Assembly (NCBI GenBank): GCA_002367105.1
Contig: DFCS01000030.1
Coordinates: 42,617-106,616 of the forward strand
Length of the DNA: 64,000 nt
Direction of reading: 5' to 3'
Origin: Hungatella sp. UBA3048
GTDB taxonomy: Bacteria; Bacillota; Clostridia; Lachnospirales; Lachnospiraceae
Part shown: piece by piece, positions 1 through 7,753 of the stretch
How the letters are laid out: each line of letters starts with the position of its first letter
How positions within the stretch are numbered: the stretch's first letter is position 1
The notes under the pieces: model-generated
What the model saw: only the letters and a program-made list of their open reading frames with translations
The model's database searches: none
Told to the model about the DNA's origin: nothing
Translations under genes and position numbers: made by a program

Positions 1-38
1 AAAAAATTTTTTTTGTGGGGGTGCCTGTTTTGAATAGG

Positions 39-106
39 GCGAATGCCCGTGAGCCCGTGAAGCCTGCGGCTTCACGGGCTGCACTGCGGACTTACGGGCT
101 GCACTA
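39..106. repeat. palindromic repeat cluster at window start
   Basis: A perfect 13-bp stem (AGCCCGTGAAGCC at 52-64 and its complement at 68-80, loop TGC) is preceded by a small GGGC/GCCC hairpin near 38-48. The 12-mer ACGGGCTGCACT occurs at 75-86 and again at 95-106. There is no following T-run for the plus strand, so this is not a simple terminator for plus-strand transcripts. It looks like a REP-like intergenic element, but family membership cannot be judged from one copy. No gene is visible in 1-219. Confidence 0.55.
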
Positions 107-219
107 TAAAGTCATATATTACGTGCACTCCCCCCATACACCAATTCACCCCAACACTTCAGTTTCATAACCAGCACCCGAATCCGCGTAACAACGAATT
201 CAATGCAGGAGGGAAATGG

Positions 220-849
220 ATGAAAAAAAAGAAAGCCATTCTGGCTGCCATTCTAGCCGCCGGAATGCTGACAGGCTGCTTAGGCAGGAACGGCGGCGGC
301 ACCTTGAATGCGGAGAGCAGCAGAATTTATGTAACGGAAGAAGGAACCCTTCAGACCGCCACGGTGGAAACCTATGCGGAACAGGATTATTATCATGCAG
401 AAGAATTGAAAGCCTATCTGGAAGAAGCTGTTTCCGGATATAACGAGGCCCATGGCCAGGGAGCGGTAACCCTGGATTCCTGCACGATGGAAAACGGAAA
501 TGCCAAAATGGTTTTCCGCTATGCATCAGGAAGTGACCTGGCAGGTTTTGCCTCACAGTATGAGGACAAAGAAAACCAGGTAGATTCCATTACAGTGACC
601 CGTTTGTCCGATGTCCTTGGGCAGAGCGAGTCAGAAGGAGTAGCATTTGTAAAAGCCTCTGATGGAAAACCGGCAGAAAAAAAAGCTTTGTCCAACAAAG
701 GAGATAGCTTTGCCATCGTCGTAGAGACACCCAATCCTGTGACAATACAAACCCAGGGAAGGCTATTATTCGTTTCCAAGGATGCAGTTATAAAAGATCG
801 CTATACCGTTCAGACAGCGCAAGGGAAAAATTACATCATTTTTAAATAA
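220..849 (+). CDS. putative lipoprotein of unknown function
   Basis: The 209-residue product has a lipoprotein signal peptide: Lys-rich start, hydrophobic stretch, and lipobox LTGC with Cys20 as the lipidated residue. It should therefore be anchored to the outer face of the membrane. The remainder is soluble, with acidic and mixed residues, and I recognise no catalytic motif. An AGGAGGG site at 207-213 supports the ATG at 220 over the out-of-frame ATG at 216. It ends 14 bases before glyQS and may be co-transcribed with it. The neighbour gives no clue to function. The lipoprotein call is firm; the role is unknown. Confidence 0.8.
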   Translation: MKKKKAILAAILAAGMLTGCLGRNGGGTLNAESSRIYVTEEGTLQTATVETYAEQDYYHAEELKAYLEEAVSGYNEAHGQGAVTLDSCTMENGNAKMVFRYASGSDLAGFASQYEDKENQVDSITVTRLSDVLGQSESEGVAFVKASDGKPAEKKALSNKGDSFAIVVETPNPVTIQTQGRLLFVSKDAVIKDRYTVQTAQGKNYIIFK

Positions 850-863
850 GAGAGGTTAAGACC

Positions 864-2252
864 ATGGAAAAGACAATGGAAAAGATTGTGGGACTTGCAA
901 AATCAAGAGGATTTGTATATCCTGGCTCTGAAATTTACGGCGGCCTTGCAAATACCTGGGATTACGGCAACTTAGGAGTAGAACTGAAGAACAATGTAAA
1001 AAAAGCATGGTGGCAGAAATTTATTCAGGAAAGCCCATATAACGTAGGTGTAGACTGTGCCATCCTGATGAACTCCCAGACCTGGGTTGCTTCCGGACAT
1101 TTAGGCGGCTTTTCCGACCCGCTGATGGACTGCAAAGCATGTAAGGAGCGTTTCCGAGCAGATAAACTGATTGAAGATTATATGTCTGAGAACAATATCA
1201 CCATAGAAGGATCTGTTGATGCCTGGTCCCAGGAAGAGATGAAGAGTTATATCGATGAGAAGAACATCTGCTGCCCAAGCTGCGGTAAGCATGATTTCAC
1301 AGATATCCGTCAGTTTAACCTGATGTTCAAAACCTTCCAGGGAGTAACAGAAGATGCCAAAAATACCGTATACTTAAGACCAGAGACGGCCCAGGGTATT
1401 TTTGTAAACTTCAAAAACGTGCAGAGAACCTCCCGTAAGAAAATACCATTTGGTATCGGACAGGTAGGTAAATCCTTCCGTAACGAGATCACTCCAGGAA
1501 ACTTCACCTTCCGTACCAGGGAATTTGAGCAGATGGAGCTGGAGTTTTTCTGTGAGCCGGATACAGATCTGGAATGGTTTGCGTACTGGAAAGAATTCTG
1601 CATCAACTGGCTGCAGACTCTGGGAATCAAAGAAGACGAGATGCGAGTCAGGGATCATGAGAAGGAAGAACTTTCTTTCTACAGCAAGGCAACCTCTGAC
1701 ATTGAATTCCTGTTCCCATTCGGATGGGGCGAGTTATGGGGAATTGCAGACAGAACCGATTACGACTTAAACCAGCACCAGAGCACGTCCGGACAGGATA
1801 TGACATATTTTGACGACGAAAAGAAAGAGCGGTACATCCCCTATGTAGTAGAGCCGTCGTTAGGAGCTGACCGTGTGACCCTTGCGTTCCTTTGTGCTGC
1901 ATATGATGAGGAAGAGATCGCAGAAGGAGATGTGCGTACCGTGCTTCATTTCCACCCTGCTATTGCACCTGTTAAGATCGGCGTTCTGCCTCTTTCCAAG
2001 AAGCTGAATGAAGGTGCAGAAAAGGTATATGAAGAGCTTTGCAAATATTATAACTGTGAATTCGATGACAGAGGCAACATCGGAAAGCGTTATAGAAGAC
2101 AGGATGAGATCGGCACTCCATTCTGCGTTACTTATGATTTTGATTCAGAGGAAGATTTCGCCGTAACCGTCCGTGACCGTGATACCATGGAACAGGTAAG
2201 AGTTCCCATTGCAGAGCTGAAGAGCTACTTAGAGGATAAGTTCCGTTTCTAA
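864..2252 (+). CDS. glyQS: glycine--tRNA ligase, single-chain class II type
   Basis: Glycyl-tRNA synthetase charges tRNA-Gly with glycine in the cytoplasm. The 462-residue length fits the homodimeric (alpha2) type of low-GC Gram-positives, not the alpha2beta2 glyQ plus glyS type. Visible class II features include the N-terminal SRGFVYPGSEIYGG block, two Cys pairs (CKACKERFRADK and CCPSCGKHDF) that may bind zinc, the RPETAQGIFVNF motif, the TFRTREFEQMELE block and a C-terminal anticodon-binding domain. No T-box leader is visible upstream. A strong hairpin terminator follows the gene. Confidence 0.95.
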   Translation: MEKTMEKIVGLAKSRGFVYPGSEIYGGLANTWDYGNLGVELKNNVKKAWWQKFIQESPYNVGVDCAILMNSQTWVASGHLGGFSDPLMDCKACKERFRADKLIEDYMSENNITIEGSVDAWSQEEMKSYIDEKNICCPSCGKHDFTDIRQFNLMFKTFQGVTEDAKNTVYLRPETAQGIFVNFKNVQRTSRKKIPFGIGQVGKSFRNEITPGNFTFRTREFEQMELEFFCEPDTDLEWFAYWKEFCINWLQTLGIKEDEMRVRDHEKEELSFYSKATSDIEFLFPFGWGELWGIADRTDYDLNQHQSTSGQDMTYFDDEKKERYIPYVVEPSLGADRVTLAFLCAAYDEEEIAEGDVRTVLHFHPAIAPVKIGVLPLSKKLNEGAEKVYEELCKYYNCEFDDRGNIGKRYRRQDEIGTPFCVTYDFDSEEDFAVTVRDRDTMEQVRVPIAELKSYLEDKFRF

Positions 2253-2297
2253 ACATGATTTTGTTTAATTAACAGGCATTAGTTCATATAATTAATA

Positions 2298-2339
2298 AAA
2301 GATGGAGAAAGAGGCATTTGCCTCTTTCTCCATCTTTTT
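2298..2339. terminator. bidirectional rho-independent terminator
   Basis: A stem starting AAAGATGGAGAAAGAGGCA pairs with its complement across a two-base loop and is followed by TTTTTA. On the other strand the hairpin is followed by a T-rich tract as well. It can end glyQS on the plus strand and the nucleoside transporter operon on the minus strand. Confidence 0.85.
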
Positions 2340-2507
2340 ATCTATATCTTTTAACACTATCTTTAACACTATCTTTTAACACTATCTCTTAATTCTGCCT
2401 CTTAATTCTGCCTCTTAATTCTGTCTCCTAATTCTGTCTCATATCTCTATCTTTCATCTCTGTACCTTAACTCTGTCTCTTTATCTTTACCTCTTATCTC
2501 TTACATC
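2340..2507. repeat. degenerate pyrimidine-rich tandem repeats
   Basis: Between the glyQS terminator and the stop of the minus-strand permease there are imperfect units of about 12-14 bp: CTTTTAACACTAT (three copies, one lacking a T or two), then CTTAATTCTGCCT and CTTAATTCTGTCT variants, then shorter TATCTCTTA/CTCTGTCTCT-like units. The plus strand is almost purely pyrimidine plus A, so the minus strand is GA-rich. Stop codons occur in the frames read, so it is not an extension of the permease. Confidence 0.7.
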
Positions 2508-3461
2508 TTACCTCTGCCCCTTATCATAAGGAATACCCTCTGCCTTAGGAGCCTGAGAGTTTCTGGAAGTGAAGATCAGCACGATCAAGGTGATAATATA
2601 AGGCACCATCTTATAGAAGTAACTTGGAATACCCATTGCGCTTAAGAATGGGATTCCTGAATAGGCTGATGCGATAGCCTTCATGAGCCCGAAGAAAAGG
2701 GAGGCAAACATGATATTGACCGGCTTCCACTGGCCGAAGATCAATACTGCCAGAGCCAGGAAACCGTATCCGGCTACGTCTGCGTTAAAATTGGTGGAGG
2801 TGGGAACTACAAAGACCAGTCCTCCAAGTCCGCCAAGGGCGCCGGAGATCATAACACCTGCATACTGCATCCGGTATACGTTAATGCCGGCGGAATCGGC
2901 CGCCTGGGGATGCTCTCCGCAGGACCGGAGCCTTAAACCAAACCGGGTTTTATAAAGAACAATGGTTGAGAGCAAAAAGATTGCAATGCCTATATAAGTG
3001 GTAATATAAGCGTTCTGGAACAGGAGAGGACCGAAAAACGGAATCTTTCCCAATAACGGAACGGATGAAATGCGGAAGGTGTTGTTAAACTGAACCTGCT
3101 GTACTCCCTGGATAACACGGGCCACGAAGATGGCAAATGCGGGTGCGAACATGTTTAATGCCGTACCGCTGATTACCTGATTGGACTTCATGTTAATGGA
3201 AGCATAGGCGTGGAACAGGGAAAATACCATACCGGTTGCCATGGAGATCAGCACAGCAATGATGAGCTGGAGCTGTCCGTTCATGGAGCCGCCTGTAAAA
3301 TGAATGAACAGGATTCCGGTAAAGGCTCCCATGGTCATGATACCTTCCAAAGCAATGTTGATGATTCCGCTTCGCTCAGAGAACATGGCTCCCAAAGCTA
3401 CGATCATGAGAGGAATCATGAAATACATGGTCTGCTGAAAAATGAAATAAATTACGCTCAT
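2508..3461 (-). CDS. nupQ: nucleoside ABC transporter permease (NupQ-like)
   Basis: This is a 317-residue inner-membrane permease of the BPD_transp_2 family, with about eight to nine hydrophobic segments. The start MSVIYFIFQQTMYFMIPLMIVALGAMFSERSGIINIALEGIM contains the family signature around ERSGIINIALEG, and GLRLRSCGEHPQAADSAGI is the conserved cytoplasmic loop that contacts the ATPase. It overlaps the upstream permease by four bases (ATGA), so the two are translationally coupled. Gene order (lipoprotein, ATPase, long permease, short permease) matches Bacillus subtilis nupNOPQ, a guanosine/purine nucleoside importer. Substrate is inferred from family. Confidence 0.88.
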   Translation of the reverse strand: MSVIYFIFQQTMYFMIPLMIVALGAMFSERSGIINIALEGIMTMGAFTGILFIHFTGGSMNGQLQLIIAVLISMATGMVFSLFHAYASINMKSNQVISGTALNMFAPAFAIFVARVIQGVQQVQFNNTFRISSVPLLGKIPFFGPLLFQNAYITTYIGIAIFLLSTIVLYKTRFGLRLRSCGEHPQAADSAGINVYRMQYAGVMISGALGGLGGLVFVVPTSTNFNADVAGYGFLALAVLIFGQWKPVNIMFASLFFGLMKAIASAYSGIPFLSAMGIPSYFYKMVPYIITLIVLIFTSRNSQAPKAEGIPYDKGQR

Positions 3462-4567
3462 GATTTCGTTCCTCCTTCCTTGGCTGCTTCTGCTTTTTCG
3501 CCTTTCTGCCTGTGTATTTTAGAAAGAATGATCTTTACCATAAGGGCAAAGGCGCTGAAATAAATGATAACTGCAACGATAATATCAATAATTTCCGTTG
3601 AAAATTCAAACAGCTGCAAGTAAAATCCTCCGGCCGTTAAGTATGCGATAAAGATGCCGGAGAAGAGTACTCCGATGGGGTTGCTTAAGCCCAGCAATGC
3701 AACGGAAATGCCGGTAAAGCCTTCCGATGCCAGCACATCCTTGATTTCAATATGCTTTCCGGTACCTGCCAGATACAAAAGTCCGCCTGCAAGTCCTGCA
3801 ATGGCTCCTGCGATTACCATAGATAAAATAATGCTCTTTTTTTCATTGATACCCGCGTATTTGCTGGCATCCCGGTTAAAGCCCACAGCCTTTAATTCAT
3901 AACCAAAGGTTGTCTTGTTTAGAAGGAGCCAGATCACAATCACCGTAAGGATAGCAATGAGGATTCCGCCGTTAACACTGGAACCTGGGAATATCTTATC
4001 AAGTCCCATCTTGGGAATGTTGGCTGTTGCTGCCACATTCCGGGATTCATTCCGCAGGTTATTAAATAAGGGTTTATAACTTTTCACGATCCAGTTGACC
4101 AGATACATGCCGATGTAGTTCATCATAATAGAAGCAATTACTTCGTTTACGTTAAAATAAGCCTTTAAAAGTCCTGGTACAAGGCCCCACACAGCGCCTA
4201 AGATAACGCTGGCTAAAAGGGCGGCGATCCAGTGAGCCGGCCCTAAGGATGTCCAGAGGATTCCCACATAGACAGCTCCAAATCCTCCCATGATAAACTG
4301 GCCGGGAGTTCCGATGTTGAAAAGCCCTGTCTTGAAGGCAAACCCCACGGAAAGTCCGGTGAGGATAATGGGAGTTGCATAATAAAATACCTGTCCGACA
4401 CCCTTGGCTCCATGAGTAAATGCTCCTGATAAAATCGTTGCAAATCCGGGAAGAGCCTGCTTCGGATTGCAGAGGAACAAAATGATCAGGCCTACGATCA
4501 ATCCAAGCACAATGGCAAAAATGGAAGAAAGAATACCTGTATGGTCCTTTATTTGTTTCGGTTTCAT
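3458..4567 (-). CDS. nupP: nucleoside ABC transporter permease (NupP-like)
   Basis: The 369-residue membrane protein belongs to the BPD_transp_2 family and is the longer of the two permeases. It begins with a cytoplasmic stretch and a membrane segment (ILSSIFAIVLGLIVGLIIL) and carries the GLSVGFAFKTGLFNIGTPGQF signature and a GYELKAVGFNRDASKYAGI loop equivalent to the ATPase-contacting loop of its partner. It overlaps the ATPase gene by four bases upstream and nupQ by four bases downstream. It should form the heterodimeric channel with NupQ. Confidence 0.88.
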   Translation of the reverse strand: MKPKQIKDHTGILSSIFAIVLGLIVGLIILFLCNPKQALPGFATILSGAFTHGAKGVGQVFYYATPIILTGLSVGFAFKTGLFNIGTPGQFIMGGFGAVYVGILWTSLGPAHWIAALLASVILGAVWGLVPGLLKAYFNVNEVIASIMMNYIGMYLVNWIVKSYKPLFNNLRNESRNVAATANIPKMGLDKIFPGSSVNGGILIAILTVIVIWLLLNKTTFGYELKAVGFNRDASKYAGINEKKSIILSMVIAGAIAGLAGGLLYLAGTGKHIEIKDVLASEGFTGISVALLGLSNPIGVLFSGIFIAYLTAGGFYLQLFEFSTEIIDIIVAVIIYFSAFALMVKIILSKIHRQKGEKAEAAKEGGTKS

Positions 4568-6099
4568 GATTTGCCACCTTCTTTCTTTGCGCCTGCCATA
4601 TAAAGCCCCAATTCCTGAACCGTAACGTTCTTAGGATTTAGGTCGGCAACGATTCCGCCTTCAAACATGACCAGAATCCGGTCGCTTAAATTCATGACTT
4701 CATCTAATTCCAGGGATACCAAGAGAATGGCGGCACCCGCATCTCTTTGCTTTATCAGCTGGCGGTGAATGTATTCAATGGCTCCTACGTCTAAGCCACG
4801 GGTGGGCTGGACTGCCAGAAGGATATCTGGAGCCTTAGAGATCTCTCTTGCTACAATAGCCTTTTGCTGGTTACCGCCGGACATGCTGCGGGCTGTGGTA
4901 AAGGAGCCTTCACTGCTTCTTATATCATAATCCTGGATCAGCTTTTCCGCATATTCATAGATCTTGTCATTTTTTAAGAAGGTATTGCTTTGGAAGTCCT
5001 TTTCAAAATACTGCTGAAGAACCAGGTTGTAGGCCAGGTTATAATCCAGGACAAGGCCGTGTTTATGCCGGTCCTCCGGTATGTGGGACAAACCATGGGT
5101 ATTTTTATAACGGATGCTCTTTTTCGTTACGTCTTCCCCATTGATGGTAACGGTACCGGAGCTCATATCGGAAATGCCGGTAATGGCATGGATAAGCTCT
5201 GTCTGGCCATTGCCGTCGATGCCGGCGATACAGACGATCTCCCCTCTTCTTACCTTGAAGGAGACATCATGGACCATCTTTTTTGTCTGGCCTTCTCTTT
5301 TCGCCTCCACCGAAAGATCCTTTACTTCCAGCACAATTTCTCCGGGCTTGGAAGGATTCTTGTCAACGGTCAGATTCACCTTTCGGCCAACCATCATCTC
5401 TGACATTTCTTCAGGTGTTGTTTCTGCTACCTCTACCGTTCCAATATATTTACCGCGGCGCAGGACAGAACAGCGGTCCGCAACCGCCTTGATTTCATTG
5501 AGCTTGTGGGTGATAAACAGGATGGACTTTCCTTCCCTTACCAGATCTTTCATGATCTGCATCAGTTCCTCGATTTCCTGAGGAGTAAGAACCGCGGTGG
5601 GTTCGTCAAAAATCATGATTTCATTGTCACGATAAAGCATTTTTAAAATCTCGACCCTTTGCTGCATGCCAACGGTAATGTCCGATATGATTGCATCCGG
5701 GTCCACGAATAATTTGTATTTCTCGCTTAAATCCATAACCTTTTTACGGGCATCATCCATCTTTAAAAACCCGCGTTTCGTCGTTTCAATGCCCAGAACA
5801 ATATTCTGAAGTACAGTAAAATTCTCGACCAGCTTAAAATGCTGATGAACCATGCCAATACCCAGAGCATTGGCATCCAGAGGCCCGGTTATCTTTTCTT
5901 CATTGCCTCTGACCTTAATGACGCCTTTTTCCGGCTGGTACAGGCCGAATAAGACACTCATAAGCGTGGATTTTCCCGCGCCGTTTTCACCAAGCAGAGC
6001 CAGTATCTCGCCTTTCTTTAATTGCAGAGTGATGTCATCGTTGGCGATGATACCAGGAAATTCTTTCGTGATGTGAAGCATCTCAATAATGTAGTCCAT
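4564..6099 (-). CDS. nupO: nucleoside ABC transporter ATP-binding protein (NupO-like)
   Basis: This 511-residue protein has two fused ABC domains, as in sugar/nucleoside CUT2-type importers. The first has Walker A GENGAGKS and Walker B IMIFDEPTAVL, with signature VGMQQRVEILKML. The second has a degenerate Walker A (AGIDGNGQTEL) and signature MSGGNQQKAIVARE followed by ILLAVQPTRGLD. One functional site and one degenerate site is normal for the family. The ATG at 6099 has AAGGGGG upstream. A terminator-like hairpin lies between this gene and the upstream binding-protein gene. Confidence 0.92.
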   Translation of the reverse strand: MDYIIEMLHITKEFPGIIANDDITLQLKKGEILALLGENGAGKSTLMSVLFGLYQPEKGVIKVRGNEEKITGPLDANALGIGMVHQHFKLVENFTVLQNIVLGIETTKRGFLKMDDARKKVMDLSEKYKLFVDPDAIISDITVGMQQRVEILKMLYRDNEIMIFDEPTAVLTPQEIEELMQIMKDLVREGKSILFITHKLNEIKAVADRCSVLRRGKYIGTVEVAETTPEEMSEMMVGRKVNLTVDKNPSKPGEIVLEVKDLSVEAKREGQTKKMVHDVSFKVRRGEIVCIAGIDGNGQTELIHAITGISDMSSGTVTINGEDVTKKSIRYKNTHGLSHIPEDRHKHGLVLDYNLAYNLVLQQYFEKDFQSNTFLKNDKIYEYAEKLIQDYDIRSSEGSFTTARSMSGGNQQKAIVAREISKAPDILLAVQPTRGLDVGAIEYIHRQLIKQRDAGAAILLVSLELDEVMNLSDRILVMFEGGIVADLNPKNVTVQELGLYMAGAKKEGGKS

Positions 6100-6177
6100 A
6101 AAATCCCCCTTAATTCGGTACCTATCTATGGGACCTGGTTAATAAAATACACCTTGGTATTTTTCTGTTTTATGAGA

Positions 6178-6239
6178 AATAAAAAAGAGATGCCGTAAGA
6201 GACCAGGTCTGTTCTGACTGGTGAATCAAACGGCATCTC
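6178..6239 (-). terminator. internal terminator between binding protein and ATPase
   Basis: On the minus strand GAGATGCCG (6239-6231) pairs with CGGCATCTC (6195-6187), followed by a run of six T. Inside the loop ACCAG and CTGGT can form a second stem. Placed after the lipoprotein gene and before nupO, it should let only part of the transcripts continue, giving more binding protein than transporter. Confidence 0.75.
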
Positions 6240-6253
6240 CTTTCTTATTTCCC

Positions 6254-6350
6254 GCCCACGCTATTTGGGCATAAGGTATGCCTGGAAGGTATTCCTCTTC
6301 TAGCCCGCGCTGTCTGGGCTTAAAGGTATGCCCGAAGGGCGCTTCTTCTG
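6254..6350. repeat. two tandem copies of a ~48-bp unit
   Basis: Copy one (6254-6301) and copy two (6303-6350) share the pattern GCCC.CGCT.T.TGGGC, then AAGGTATGCC, then CTTCTTCT-like ends. Each begins with a GCCC...GGGC inverted pair able to form a hairpin. The block lies just 3' of the nupN stop codon, upstream of the internal terminator. Confidence 0.65.
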
Positions 6351-6354
6351 CAGA

Positions 6355-7518
6355 TTATTCTACAAAGTTAATTTTTGTCTTTTCAAGCTTTAAGTCAACC
6401 GTAGGATTGTTGTTATCCTGGGAAGGCTGTACAAGTTCGATCTTACCGTCTTTTAACTGAGTAAAGATTGCATCATAATCCTGCTGTGTGAACTTGGTGA
6501 ATTTGGAAGTATCCATTGGAAGTCCGATACCATTGTTCTTTGCTGAGAAGATGCTGGTTTTTCCGCCTGGGAAAGAATTGTCATAGAATGCCTTTACTCC
6601 ATCGTAAACGGAAACAGACAGCTCTTTCATTGCTGAGGTGATAACAGTATTGGATTCATAGCTCTGGTCAACGTCAACGCCGATAACCTTTGCGCCTTTT
6701 TCTTCAGCAGCAGCCATAACGGAGTTACCAACTGCGCCTCCGCATCCAAAGATCACTTCGGTTCCGTTCTGGTACCAGGAAGCTGCCATGGACTGGGCTT
6801 CCGGTGTAGCGGCAAATGCTCCTGTGTAGTTGTACATGATTTCTATGTTGTCGATTCCCATTTCCTTAGCTGCAACATCAGCGCCTTCTGCAAATCCGTA
6901 GCCGTAACGGATAACTGCAGGAACTGCCATACCGCCTAAGAAGCCAAGCTTAGTATAGCCGTCTTTCACTGCTGCATAGCCTGCTAAGAATCCAGGCTCG
7001 TCTTCCTGGAAGAGGATCGGCATTACATTAGCCTCTGTTCTGAACTCTGAATAGTCACCATTGTGAGGTTCGCCATCCAGAAGGATGAAATGAACATCTT
7101 TGTACTGATCCTGAGCAAGGAATACAGGCTCTTCAAATAAGAATCCCGGGCAAACAACTAACTTGGCGCCGCCTTCGATGGCAAGGCCGATGGTCTCAAG
7201 ATAGGAATCAGTGGTACCTTCCTGGGGCTGGTAGTACTTGTAGGAAATTTTGTTTTCCTCCGCATACTTCTTCATGCCTTCCCAAGCGCCCTGGTTAAAG
7301 GACTTATCATCAATGGTTCCTAGGTCTGTAACCAATGCAAGCTCATACCCGTTGTCAGATTTTTCTGAAGCTGCGGCTGTTGTCTCTGCCGTTTTTTCAG
7401 CAGCAGTTGTGGTTTCCGGTGCAGCTGTGGTAGCGCCGCCTTGATTGGAAGATCCACATCCACTTAATGCTGCAGTCATCATGACTGCCATTGCTAATGC
7501 TAATGCTCTCTTTTTCAT
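6355..7518 (-). CDS. nupN: BMP-family nucleoside-binding lipoprotein
   Basis: The 387-residue protein starts with a signal peptide and lipobox LSGC (Cys21), then a long Thr/Ala/Glu-rich linker, then a BMP/PnrA-like domain opening with ELALVTDLGTIDDKSFNQGAWEG, where DDKSFNQ is the family hallmark. It should capture purine nucleosides outside the membrane and deliver them to the NupPQ channel. It is the first gene of the minus-strand operon. No purine riboswitch is visible in the 230 bases upstream. Homologues are annotated as basic membrane proteins. Confidence 0.93.
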   Translation of the reverse strand: MKKRALALAMAVMMTAALSGCGSSNQGGATTAAPETTTAAEKTAETTAAASEKSDNGYELALVTDLGTIDDKSFNQGAWEGMKKYAEENKISYKYYQPQEGTTDSYLETIGLAIEGGAKLVVCPGFLFEEPVFLAQDQYKDVHFILLDGEPHNGDYSEFRTEANVMPILFQEDEPGFLAGYAAVKDGYTKLGFLGGMAVPAVIRYGYGFAEGADVAAKEMGIDNIEIMYNYTGAFAATPEAQSMAASWYQNGTEVIFGCGGAVGNSVMAAAEEKGAKVIGVDVDQSYESNTVITSAMKELSVSVYDGVKAFYDNSFPGGKTSIFSAKNNGIGLPMDTSKFTKFTQQDYDAIFTQLKDGKIELVQPSQDNNNPTVDLKLEKTKINFVE

Positions 7519-7565
7519 AATCTTGTTTTTCCTCCTGTTTTTGATTAATTTTCAGAGATACCACT

Positions 7566-7594
7566 AATGTATCACATTTTCGTTCTGGAAACAA
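7566..7594 (-). promoter_or_regulatory. candidate promoter for nup operon
   Basis: On the minus strand TTGTTT (7594-7589) and TACATT (7571-7566) are separated by 17 bases. The match to consensus is modest (three and four of six). It is the best sigma-A-like site near the nupN start. Confidence 0.35.
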
Positions 7595-7698
7595 TCTCAT
7601 TTGGTGTTATTTTACAGAAAAAATCAAAAAACAATCGAGCATTTTATGGAATATATTCCTAAATCTTTGAATATGAACGGTTATTCTCTGATTTTACT

Positions 7699-7726
7699 TT
7701 GTTATTTAAACGAAAAATGTTAGAAT
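7699..7726 (+). promoter_or_regulatory. candidate promoter for MATE transporter
   Basis: TTGTTA (7699-7704), a 16-base spacer, and TAGAAT (7721-7726) with TGT immediately before it (extended -10). The start codon follows at 7754. Confidence 0.5.
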
Positions 7727-7753
7727 GTTAAAGAATTGAAAAGGAGGATTTTT

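Noticed and set aside
2340..2507. Tandem repeats as CRISPR or coding repeats
   Set aside because: Units are contiguous, imperfect and interrupted by stops in the frames read.
3458..3461. Four-base overlaps between minus-strand transporter genes as possible frameshift errors
   Set aside because: ATGA overlaps are normal translational coupling; each protein is full length.
7519..7753. Possible purine riboswitch before the nucleoside transporter
   Set aside because: I looked on the minus strand for the paired P1 and the conserved loop sequences and did not find them.
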